A stretch of 64,000 nt of DNA from Persicaria tinctoria (lineage: Eukaryota; Streptophyta; Magnoliopsida; Caryophyllales; Polygonaceae): contig JBANSL010000005.1 in the NCBI GenBank assembly GCA_037127255.1, positions 83,209,160-83,273,159 on the forward strand, in the 5' to 3' direction. Positions 10,472-20,062 of the stretch are shown here, one piece after another. Numbering within the stretch: the stretch's first letter is position 1; each line of letters starts with the position of its first letter. Below the pieces are notes generated by a model. It was not told the origin of the DNA and did no database searches. It saw nothing but the letters and a program-made list of their open reading frames with translations. Made by a program: the position numbers and the translations under genes.

Positions 10472-13115
10472 TGTAACTATTATTGTCACCATGATAAAAA
10501 TAAAGTCATAGATACTGTCACCACTATAAAAACGTGGTCATAGACACTGTAATCAAAAGGAAATCTTATAGGGGCTAATGAGAAGCCAAAATAAATGTGG
10601 TGACAGTTCTCCTATAACATATGAATGGTTAAGAGGGTCATAGATGCTGTAAGCAAAATAAAAATAGGATCATAGACACTGTAACCACTATAAAAACACG
10701 GTCAAATACACTGTAATCAAAAGGAAAACCCTATAGACGATGTAACCAAAATAATAACAGCTTTATAGACATTATCTCCACTATGAAAAAATGTTTAAAG
10801 ACACTGTAATCAAAAGGAAATCTTATCATAAAGGAAGAACAAACCATGTAAGGGCTAATGAGAAGCCAAAATAAATGTGATGACAGTTCTCATCTAATAC
10901 ATGAATGGGTAAGAGGGACATGGACACTGTAATCAAAATAAAAACAGTGTCATAGCCACTGTCACCACTATAAAAACAAAGCCATAGACACTGTAATCAA
11001 AAGGAAAACCCTATTGACGTTGTAGCAAAAATAAAAACAACTTTATAGACACTGTCACCACTATGAAAAAGTTTCATAGACACTGTAATCAAAGGAAAAC
11101 CCTAGGAAAAGAGAAGCATAAACCCTAAAGGGGCTAATGAGAAGCCAAAAGAACATGTGATGACATTTCTTCTCTAATTTCTAGTTTTTTAGATTTTTTT
11201 AAAGTAGTGTCACCACAATAAAAAAAATTTAAAAATGTAACTACTATTGTAACCACTATAAAAAAAAAATAAAGTCATAGATATTGTCACTACTATAAAA
11301 ACATGGTCATAGACACTGTAATCAAAAGGAAAACCCTATAAACGCCGTAACCAAAATAAAAACAGTTTTATAAACATTGTCAACACTATGAAAAAAAGGT
11401 TATAGAAACTGTAATCAAAGGAAAATTCTAGAAAAAGAGAAGCACAATCCCTAAAGGGGCTAATGAGAAGCCGATATTCATGTGGTGACAGTTCTCCTCT
11501 AATATATGAATGGTTAAGATGGACATAAATGTTGTAATCAAAATCAAGACAGAGTCATAGACACTGTAACCAAAGAAAACCCCTAGGACTAGGGAAGTGT
11601 AAACCCTATAGGAGCTAATGAGATGTCAAAATACATGTGATGACAATTTTTTATCTAATTTCTAAGTTATAGTTTTCTAGATTTTTTTTAAAGTAGTGTC
11701 ACCACAATTAAAAAAAAATGTAACTATTTTTGTCATCATAATAAAAATAAAGCCATAGATACTGTCACCACTATAAAAAGATGGTCATAGATACTGTAAT
11801 CAAAATAAAAACAGTGTCATAACCACTGTCACCACTATAAAAACAAAGTCATAGACACTGTAATCAAAAGGAAACCTTATAGACGTTGTAACCAAAATAA
11901 AAACAGCTTTATAGACACTGTCACCACTATGAAAAAAGGTTCATAGACACTGTAATCAAAGGAAAACCCTAGGAAAAGGGAAGCATAAACCCTAAAGGGG
12001 CTAATGAGAAGCCAAAAGAACATGTGATGTACAGTATGGTTTAGGGTTTAGGGTTAAGTCTTTAGGGTTTAGGGCCAAGGCCCTAAACCCTAAAATGTTA
12101 AGTACAGTACGTCGTTAAGAGATGATTACTGTCATCAAATGGAAAACCCTAGGACAAGGTAAGCACAAACCCTAAAGGGGCTAATGAGAAGCCAAAAGAC
12201 ATTAGGTGGACAGTTCTTCTTCAATATATGAATGGGTAAGAGAGTCATAGGCACTGTCACCACTATGAAAACAAGGTCATAGACACTGTAATCAAAATAA
12301 AAACAAATGAAAAAAGGGTCAAAGAGGGTCAAAGACACTGTAATCAAAGGAAAACCCTAAGACAAGGGAGATACAAACCCTATAGGGGCTAATGAGAAGC
12401 CGAAATAAATGTGATGACAATTCTCCTCTAATACATGTGATTGATAGTTCTCCTTCAATATATGAATGGTTAAGATGGACATAGACGCTGCAACCACTGT
12501 TAAAACAGGGTCATATATACTGTAACCACTATGGAAAGAAGGGCGTAGACACTGTAATCAAAGGAAACCCTATAGACGATGTAACCAAGATAAAAAAAAA
12601 GGGTCATATATACTGTCACCACCATGAAAACATGGCTATAGACACTGTAACCAAAAGGAAAAACCCTATGATTAGGGAAGCACAAACCCCAAAGGGGCTA
12701 ATGAGAAGCCAAAAGACATTAAGTGGACAGTTATCCTTCAATATATGAATGGGTAAGAGAGTCATTGACGTTGTCACCACTATTAAAATAGGGTCATAGA
12801 TACTGTCACCATTATGAAAAAAGGGGCGTAGGCACTGTAATCAAAGGAAAACCCTATAGACGATATAACCAAAATAAAAACAGGGTTATAGACACTGTCA
12901 CCATTATAAAAACAAGGTCATAGACACTGTCACCACTATAAAAACAGGGTAACAGACACTGTCATCACTATAAAAACAGGGTCATAAACACTGTAACCAA
13001 AGAAAAATAAGGTCGTAGACACTGTAACCAAAATAAAAATAGGGTCATAGACATGTAAACAAAATAAAAACAGGGTCATAGACACTGTAATCAAAATGAA
13101 AACCTTGGACAAGGG
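10472..13115. repeat. Degenerate two-level tandem repeat (CATAGACACTGT family)
   Basis: About 2.6 kb built from short, degenerate units of roughly 30-45 bp around CATAGACACTGTAATCAAAA and GTCACCACTATAAAAACA. A higher-order marker, GGGCTAATGAGAAGCC (degenerate in some copies), starts near 10571, 10852, 11130, 11456, 11611, 11997, 12177, 12385 and 12694, usually followed by GTGACAGTTCT and ATGAATGG(G)TAAGA. The spacing of the marker varies (155 to 386 bp), so the array grew by unequal exchange rather than as a clean satellite. The sequence is purine-rich and open only in short frames, with no coding sign. It may be the internal repeat of a DNA transposon, because GTGGTGAC motifs and inverted termini follow at once (13130-13281). 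Confidence 0.85.
12029..12109. repeat. Palindromic interstitial telomere-type insert with 8-bp direct repeats
   Basis: TTTAGGGTTTAGGGCC (12061-12076) and its perfect complement (12079-12094) form a 16-bp-arm hairpin with a 2-nt loop, preceded by two further TTTAGGG-like units (12040-12054). The segment 12037-12101 is flanked by GTACAGTA at 12029-12036 and 12102-12109, and it interrupts a unit of the surrounding tandem array. Confidence 0.85.
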
Positions 13116-13133
13116 AAACAATTTTTTGATGGC

Positions 13134-13281
13134 AGGTTCGTTTCGAGAGTTTTTTTTTACGGGGTTACTGTCACCACTCTTATCAGTGGTGACACGTGTG
13201 TGGTGACATGAAAACTTTTTAATGATAGCTTCGTTTCAAGAGTATTTTTCGTCACTATAACCAATTAGAAAAGTGGTGACA
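13134..13281. repeat. Inverted-repeat cluster closing the tandem array
   Basis: GTCACCACT (13170-13178) and AGTGGTGAC (13185-13193) form a hairpin. TTCGTTTCAAGAGTA at 13230-13244 is the inverse of 5722-5736, and a variant copy lies at about 13139. GTGGTGAC is reiterated. The cluster resembles subterminal repeats of a DNA transposon, but I found no matching TSD. Confidence 0.55.
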
Positions 13282-13291
13282 CATTTGAAAA

Positions 13292-13380
13292 AAAAATTCA
13301 ATTGATTGGATAGTCTCATCCAAGTCACCATGCAAGAAGGCAGTCTTAACATCCATTTGCTCAAGTTCAAAATCATGGGA
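13292..13380 (-). mobile_element. Inverted fragment of Copia RT
   Basis: The minus strand matches 5645-5720 of the Copia RT above (its FELEQMDVKTAFLHGDLDE segment). It continues past the breakpoint seen at 5720 for about 8 more bases (CTATCCAATCAATTG), so it preserves the uninterrupted junction. It abuts the B3-gene duplicate with the shared bases GGA. Confidence 0.85.
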
Positions 13381-14573
13381 CACGGAATGTTTTTCCACCT
13401 TCATCAACCAATTCCAGGTTGGCATTACATTGCGGAAGGTGCTTTTTGCAGAATTTCGCCGGAATGCTCTATCAAGAAACAAGTAATAACCAAACATAAC
13501 AATTTGCTCTAAAAGAAAATCATCAAACATGGAATGTATTATTAATGAAAGAAAAGATTGGAGCTTACAAGATAATCGCGTCGTCTAGTGTGTGAATGGA
13601 CAATGCGTTTGAGAAAGCTTGGGTTTTGAGCTGAAAGCTTTGCTAGAACCTCTTCTGCTCGCTTCTTAGTAGAGAAATCAGAGTTACTTGAAATCGTTAC
13701 ATCAGCGTCCGTCTCAGCTAAGACATTGTGTCTTATTATGTGAATCTCAACCTATAATAAGAATCAGAGTTATCATGCCGAACTTTGAATACAAAGCTTG
13801 TATGTAGGGTTTTGAAATCAAGCAATCCGCGATGGGTACTAAGTACTAACCATCAACCGACTAAGAATGTAATATCAAGTTGAAAAATCAATCCAACCAA
13901 AGAAAAATTATGCAACATATACCCACACCAAGCACCGAAAAAACCAAATCAATTTTTAACATGGACATATTGATCAAGAAAACAAAACAAAAAAAGATAT
14001 CCATGCTTGCATTAGAAAACAAAACTACAAACCAACATTTAACTGAACATATAAGCTATTAGTTAAAGTTGGTGCACAATATAGTATGAGAGCATTTTTT
14101 TCTTTTGCAACAAACAACCCATAAATCCTTTGGATCCGCGCTTTGACAGACTCTAAGCACATCTACTGGATTCCTAACCATACATATCAAATAAATATAA
14201 AAGTCGCATGCAAAAAGGCCCACGAAGTAGTCAAGCGCATACGTTAATCCGACAATGAAAGCGAGGAAAATGTAGGCATCAAGATAATAGATGCCCACCC
14301 TTGACTAACTTCGTTATCCATGTTAGTTAAGTTAGTCTTAATGCACTGTATTTTACCTGAAATGAGGCCTTGTTAACTAACTGCCCAACCAGAAAATCAC
14401 CCTCGTCCAATTTATGTGCACTCAAGAAGTCGTTCCATCCAGTAGTCAGCACATATCTATCACCCAGATAACGGACACGGAATGTTTTTCCACCTTCATC
14501 AACCAATTCCAGGTTGGCATTACATTGCGGAAGGTGCTTTTTGCAGAATTTCGCCGGAATGCTCTATCAAGAA
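13378..14573 (-). pseudogene. B3 DNA-binding domain gene fragment with a 101-bp exact duplication
   Basis: The minus-strand exon 14563-14364 reads SIPAKFCKKHLPQ, LELVDEGGKTFRVRYLGDR and TTGWNDFLSAHKLDEGDFLVGQLV. That is most of a B3 domain (PF02362), closest in wording to the At5g42700-type B3 proteins. A donor follows at GTAAAATA, then an intron. A second exon (13753 to about 13568, acceptor TTATAG) continues with VEIHIIRHNVLAETD and KKRAEEVLAKLSAQNPSFLKR, consistent with the region after the B3 domain in such proteins. The bases 13378-13478 repeat 14473-14573 exactly (101 bp) and would start a second B3 copy, but they are cut off by the inverted Copia fragment. The fragment has no start codon or 3' end. 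Capture by a transposon or a rearrangement are both possible. Confidence 0.72.
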
Positions 14574-14655
14574 GGTGGGGTGGAACAACATGTCCATACT
14601 TTGGGCAGTCCATACTTTGGATTTCTGAGCTATTTTGGATTTCATTTAGGTCTCC
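14571..14655 (-). mobile_element. Scrambled LINE A-derived fragment
   Basis: The plus-strand order is: GAAGGTGGGGTGGAAC (same orientation as 5893-5908), AACAACATGTCC (same orientation as about 5814), then CCATACTTTGG twice and TTTCTGAGCTATTTTGG onward (inverted relative to 5824-5843 and 5859-5892). Four pieces from one 100-bp source are re-joined in mixed orientation. Confidence 0.8.
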
Positions 14656-15355
14656 TATGAGAATCTGAAATTTAGGCTAAGAATTACCTAAATATCGGAT
14701 TGAGCACGCAATTTGGGGAGAAATTCGTACGAGAAAGAAGTACGCACCCGAGCGCAGAATCTCTCCTGTTTCGGTTTCTTTGCTCCTCCTTTGCTCTGTC
14801 TTGCCCTTGCTCCGACCGCGCTCCACCCTTGTCTGATCAGATGCAGGGCATCTGCGTTCGCATTCCCTTCCTATTTTCATTTTGAATAATAACAACAAAC
14901 TCGTCGTTTTGTTTCGGTGAACTGCGTTTCACCTCTTTAGGTTTATTCTGGGTTTTCTTTATTTTGGTTCGATCGAACATTCGAACCCGGTTTTGTAACG
15001 ACTATAAAGCCTGACTCTGTCTTCCAAAAAGGGCATCCAAAAAACTGATCTTTGCCTTCTTCCCCAAACAACTCTCGCTTACTGTTATATAGCAATTGCT
15101 CGCTCGATTGGGGGTTTCTAAGGCCTTATACCCACCGATCCTCGACAATCTGCAGTCAATTTCGGATCTCAGAGGTCCCTGATTGGCAAAACCGAGTTAA
15201 CCCACATCATTGTCGTTCTCCGTTTCGGTTGCCCAAGAGGTCGAAGGTCGCTAGTCGCTACTGAGAGACGGCATGAAAATAGAAAGAAGCAAAAGGAAGG
15301 AGAGAATGAACAGGGGAAGAGGAAAACGAAAAAACCCGTCTCTAATTTCAGAAAC
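14656..15355. other. Host flank of LINE B; no recognised gene
   Basis: About 700 bp with promoter-like features (TATAAAG at about 15004, a TC-rich leader) and short open frames such as 14700-14885 and 15052-15264, none with a recognisable family. The sequence resumes at 23082 after LINE B, so any transcription unit here has been interrupted. Confidence 0.35.
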
Positions 15356-15529
15356 ATGAAGCTGGTTTCCTCCAGGTTTATGGAGAAGCGGGACAACAGG
15401 TGAACTTTGCAAAATCCAAATTGTCGTTCAGCAGAAAATGCCAGAAATGTGGAGGGAGCCCGGAGAATGGAGATACAAAATATTATGGGAGTAAGGGAGG
15501 TAGAATGTCATGACAAGTACTTAGGGGCC

Positions 15530-18227
15530 CAGGGGCGGAGGCAGGGGGGCATGCGGTGGCTCGAGCCCCCGGAAAAATATATAAAAAAAATATTATATAT
15601 ATATATATATATATATGTATAGTAAAAGAAGTGTTAGAAAAGCAAAGTATATGGTAGCATAGTTGGTAAGAGCAGGTATAAGGAGAACTAAGGTTGGGGG
15701 TTCAATTCAAAGTATGCCCTCAATTTTCAATATTTTTTTTTACCTTCTTGTAAAATGAAACAACAGCAACTCCGGCCAATTCATTAAAGCAAACCAGAGT
15801 TCATTCTATAGCCGGCAATCTCCACCAGCAGTCCTATTTGGTAGGGTTTTAAGCCAATGTTGTGAGCCGAATCTGCCATGTTTTACAGTAACTTTTATAT
15901 CGATTTCTGTATACATTGCATTCATTTGGGCTAAGATAGTACAGAACCTATGTAGTTTATGTTTATTTGTCAAATTATGGAATCTACACCAGTTTCTGTT
16001 TAATTCGCAGAAATCGAGGCGTTTTACAGCAAATCTACCGAAGGTCGGAAAAGCTCGGAAAACCACTACAGAAGTCCAAGGTCAAAGCAGCGGAACCGAT
16101 CCGAGAGTCAAGGCTACTCGATCTCGAGTAAGCCTTACTCGACATAGACGAGCAGGTCTGGTCAACAGACCATGGTCGGGAGAGCCAGACACCCAGCTCC
16201 GGGACCCAACTCGATCTCGACAAAGCCTGGTCGAGATCGATGAAGCCGAGACAGACCACCCGGAGTCGACGAGGAGAAGCTGCCCGAGAAGCCGAGGACG
16301 AGAAGCCGAGCACCATTCTACTCGATCTCGACTAAGCTTTGTCGAGATCGACAAGAAACCCAGAGCAAGTCCGAGGAGGAGTCCTCGACGAGACCACCAG
16401 AGCCATCTTCGACGAACCCTACTCGATCTCGACAAGAGTTGGTCGAGATCGACGAGCCCAGAGTCCAGATCCGGAGCCCATCGAGGAGAGCCGCTCGAGA
16501 AACCCTAGTCGGCGAGCCAGTCTACTCGACATCGACAAGCACCAAGATCCATGTCCGAGTCTGTCGAGCACCAGCTAGCCGAGACGACGAACCAAAGCCA
16601 AGTCGACCAAGACCTCTACTCGAGATCGACAAGCGCCTTGTCGAGGTCGACTAGGACTCCAGAGGCTGTGCGACGCGGATTGATCAACTCTACTCGGATT
16701 TGGATTGCTTGGGCGCGAAGTTGCTGAAATCTATCCGAAACTATCAAGATCTACCATGAAGAGAAAGATTCTATCCATTGAAGACATTTAGATATAATTC
16801 CTATTTTAGATTTAATTTCCATTATGTCTTTTATTTATCTTTTAAACTTCTTAGATAGAGATAGATATCTTCTTTCCTAAAATAGCTAGGGAATGAAGCC
16901 TATAAATAAAGCCCTAGGGGCTGGTTTTTCATCATTAAATTTCAGAGGAAGACAAGTAGTTACACAGAGACGGTTTAGGGAGTTCGAAGGTTTTAGGGTT
17001 TTGGCAGTTTACGAAAGTTGATTGCCGGGATTGTAAAATCGTTGAATTTAGTTTTATGCAAGTTATTTTCTTTCAATCAAAGATGTCTGTGATTGCGATG
17101 AGGCGTGAGTAGTCAACCCACTTCTAGGGTTGGGGCGAGCCCGACGATAGTCATGCATAATTGAGGTAAAGATCGAACCTTTATCATGTTTTGAGCGTTT
17201 TCCTACTTGTTGATGTGTTTATTGCCCATCTAATGGAGATCCATGCTAACAACTTGGATTATAAACATAAAATCGGTAGAGACAATTAGGGTTTCTTAAG
17301 AGAGTTGTCTAATTGTTGGAAAAGGCGAGAGCTTAGTCCTTTAATGCGAATTATATGATAATCTGTTTGGTTCTACCTTATGCATGCTTGGTTATTGTCG
17401 TTGCAAACCCCAATCTTGGAAGTCCTTTTACATTAAAGTTTAGTCGAAGTCTGAAAGCATTTGTTCTTTATTTTCTTTGTTTTTATTCGTTTTCGTTCCC
17501 TGCTCTACTCGATCTCGACTTACCTTAGTCGACCTCGAGTTGCTGATTCTCGACCTAGAGTCGATGTTGCTTAAGTGTGCAGGAATCGACAAAGCCCCAA
17601 CTCGATATCGACGAAGCTTACTCGACCTCGAGTAGCTTCTGGTCGAGATCGACCACCCTTTTGCCGACCTGTGCTGCTGTGTTCGACTGTCCGAGCTTCT
17701 GTCGACTAACCCTAGTCGAGCTCGAGGACCCCTGTTGTCGACTTCTAACCGTGAGATTCGACCGCTGCCTAGGATCCGCTGACGCGCTTCCTCGTGGATC
17801 GATCCTGACTTCCGCTGCTGCATCAGGAGGAGGTCTTGTATTTATTTTGCGTGGGCATAATCTGGTTTGAATTATATTTCTATATTTTGAACTCGATTTC
17901 CTCCTACAACAGCCAACCTTCAACAACATTTGCAAACGGATCCACATTATCTTCTTGTAAAATGAAACAACAGCAACTCCGGCCAATTCATTAAAGCAAA
18001 CCAGAGTTCATTCTATAGCCGGCAATCTCCACCAGCAGTCCTATTTGGTAGGGTTCTAAGCCAACCTTCAACAACATTTGCAAACGGATCCACATTATTA
18101 GTAACAAAATCTCCAGAAGCTAGATTAAAGAAAGGACCAGCAACTCCAATTCGGCGAAAATTTTCATGAATCAACACCCGTAAAAAAATTTCGAGCCCCC
18201 CTGGATATAATCCTGCCTCCGCCCCTG
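15530..18227. mobile_element. hAT-like element with CAGGGGCGGAGGCAGG terminal inverted repeats
   Basis: The exact 16-bp terminal inverted repeat CAGGGGCGGAGGCAGG is at 15530-15545, with its complement at 18212-18227. The second shell of the ends is also alike (CTCGAGCCCCC and TCGAGCCCCCC). CAGGGGCGGA-type ends are typical of plant hAT elements. The flanks CTTAGGGG(CC) and CTTAGGGC look like an imperfect 8-bp TSD; the LINE codons TAC-TTA-GGG-CTG continue across the right flank. No transposase remains, so it is non-autonomous. A 114-bp segment (15744-15857 and 17951-18064) is duplicated around the LTR-type insertion. Confidence 0.78.
15858..17911. mobile_element. LTR-type insertion (probable solo LTR) inside the hAT-like element
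   Basis: It starts TGTTGTG and ends CTACAACA (a TG...CA terminus with a 6-bp inverted repeat). It is flanked by the 5-bp repeat GCCAA (15853-15857, 17912-17916), as expected for an LTR retrotransposon. At 2,054 bp with no gag-pol and no second internal LTR, it is best read as a solo LTR. A TATA box (CCTATAAATAAAG, about 16900) precedes a leader-like stretch. Two blocks (16110-16650, 17500-17730) are dense in the near-palindrome CTCGATCTCGAC / GTCGAGATCGAC. Its superfamily is not proven; the large size suggests Ty3/gypsy. Confidence 0.72.
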
Positions 18228-20062
18228 CTTAGGGCTGCCTACGATGATTGGTAGGTTAAAGAAGGCCATCTTTCATAGTGTCAAAGAGAGGGTTTGGAAG
18301 AAATTAAAGAGTTGGAAGGAGAAATCGCTCTCTAGCGTGGGGAAGGAGGTGTTGCTAAAGTCGGTGGCACAAGCAATCCCAATGTACACTCTGTCTTGTT
18401 TTATGCTCCGGCTAAGTTATGCAGGGAAATAGAGCAAATCATGTGTAATTTTTGGTGGGGGGGATGGGGAGGATAGGAGGAGAGTCCATTGGCTCAGTTG
18501 GAAGAAGATGTGTGCACCGAAGGATAAGGGGGGAATGGGGTTTAGGGATCTTGAGGCTTTTAATCAGGCCATTTTAGCAAAGCAGGGTTGGAGATTGATG
18601 CAGGAGCCCGAATCTTTGTTAGCCAAATTGCTTAAAGCTAAATATTTTCCTAGAACAAGTTTCTTGGAGGCGAACGTAGGATTCAAGCCGAGCTACACGT
18701 GGAGAAGCCTTTTGGCAGGACGGGAGTTGCTGGAAGGAGGGATGAGATGGAATGTTGGGAACGGAAGTGACATTGGCATTTGGAAGGACAGATGGATCCC
18801 GAGAGCGAAGGAATTTCGGGTGCTGAATAGTCCGCCGCCGGGGATGGAAGAGCTAAGACTAAGAGTGTGTGAGCTAATTGGTTGGGAAAGGAGGGAGTGG
18901 GACAAGGACATGCTCCGACAGCTGCTCTGGGAGCCGGACATCGAACTCATCACGAGCATGAGGTTGGTAAAGCCGGACAATCTGGATGAGCGGGTGTGGC
19001 ATTACTCAAAAAATGGGAAGTTTAATGTTAGATCGGCTTATAGGATGACCATGGAGAAAAGGGATGCTAGAAATGAGATCGGACAGTCGGATGAGACGAG
19101 AATGGCCAAGGCGTGGAAGATGGTATGGGGGCTGAAAGTTCTCCCGCGGACAAAGTTGTTTGCCTGGAGAGCTTGTAAGGAAATTCTTCCTTGTAAGGTG
19201 AACTTGGTCAGACGACATGTGCTGAAGGATGAGGATTGTTTCTATTGTGGACAGCGGGAGACTGGAATTCATGCGCTGTAGGGGTGCAAAAAAGCAAAAT
19301 TGTATTGGAAGCAAATCCCAGAAGTAGGAAGGTGGGGAAAAGGGTGCAACACCTTGCTAGATTTCATGGAAAGGGTACAAGGAAGTAAGGAGGGGGCGCT
19401 ACAAATATGGGCTATGGTGTTGGATGTGGTGTGGAGAGCTAGAAATAAGAGTATATTTGAGGGAGTGGAAGGGAATCCACAAAGGGATGTGGAGGAGGTA
19501 CTGACGATAGTGAAGGAGTTGAGGGAGGAACAGGGCAAAGAGGGAGGCTGGGCAACAGGGAGAAGGGATAGGGAAGAGGAGGGATGGAGCAGGTCAGCTG
19601 AGGGGATGATTCGGATCAACTGCGACGGGGCGGTGAGCGAAACAAAAGGTTGTGGAGTGGGCTTTATTGTGAGGGATCACAATGGTATGGTGCTGATGTA
19701 TGGAGCTAAAGGAGTGCAACATTCGACAGAGGTAGAACTAGTGGAGGCCGAGTCGGTGTTGTGGGCGCTACAGGCAATCCAGTCGAGAAATTTCCAGCAA
19801 ATCGAGATTGAATCTGATTGTCTGTCCTTGATCCTTAAGCTTATGAAAGAGGAGGACATGCGAGGAACAATGGGGATGCTGGTGCGGGAGATCTTAGACC
19901 ACACTCGGAGCTATAGCTTCTGTGGGTGGAGGCATGTTCGACGGACGGCAAATAAGGTTGCACACTGCTTAGCAAATTTAAGGCCTAGGAGGATATTTAT
20001 CTCAAATTCTAGCGTTTCCTTTCCAATTGAACTGGAAGATGTATTAGCTTCTGAAGTTTTTT

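Larger units (their letters stand above)
15371..20062 (+). pseudogene. LINE B ORF2 remnant: RT thumb, zf-RVT and RNase H
   Basis: The remnant begins with GQQVNFAKSK (a post-FADD RT motif) at about 15392. It is interrupted at 15529 in KYLG and resumes after the hAT insertion at LPTMIGR. It continues with KSLSSVGKEVLLKSVAQAIPMY, a zf-RVT-like CFYCGQRE segment (PF13966) and an RNase H domain (PF13456) with NCDGAV, the VEAESVLWAL glutamate and IESD. Two compensating frameshifts lie at about 18400-18480, a TAG at 19279-19281 stands where Trp is expected, and the pre-hAT part also shifts frame. The last codons read into LINE C, which creates a chimeric open frame to 20166. Non-functional. Confidence 0.9.

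Noticed and set aside
10472..13115. CRISPR-like regular repeat array
   Set aside because: Units are degenerate, spacing is irregular, there are no unique spacers, and the context is a plant nuclear genome.
15645..15720. tRNA-like segment (TAGCATAGTTGGTAAGAGC ... GGGGGTTCAATTC) in the hAT-like element
   Set aside because: It resembles A and B boxes of a tRNA-derived sequence but no cloverleaf, anticodon stem or SINE end can be built with confidence.
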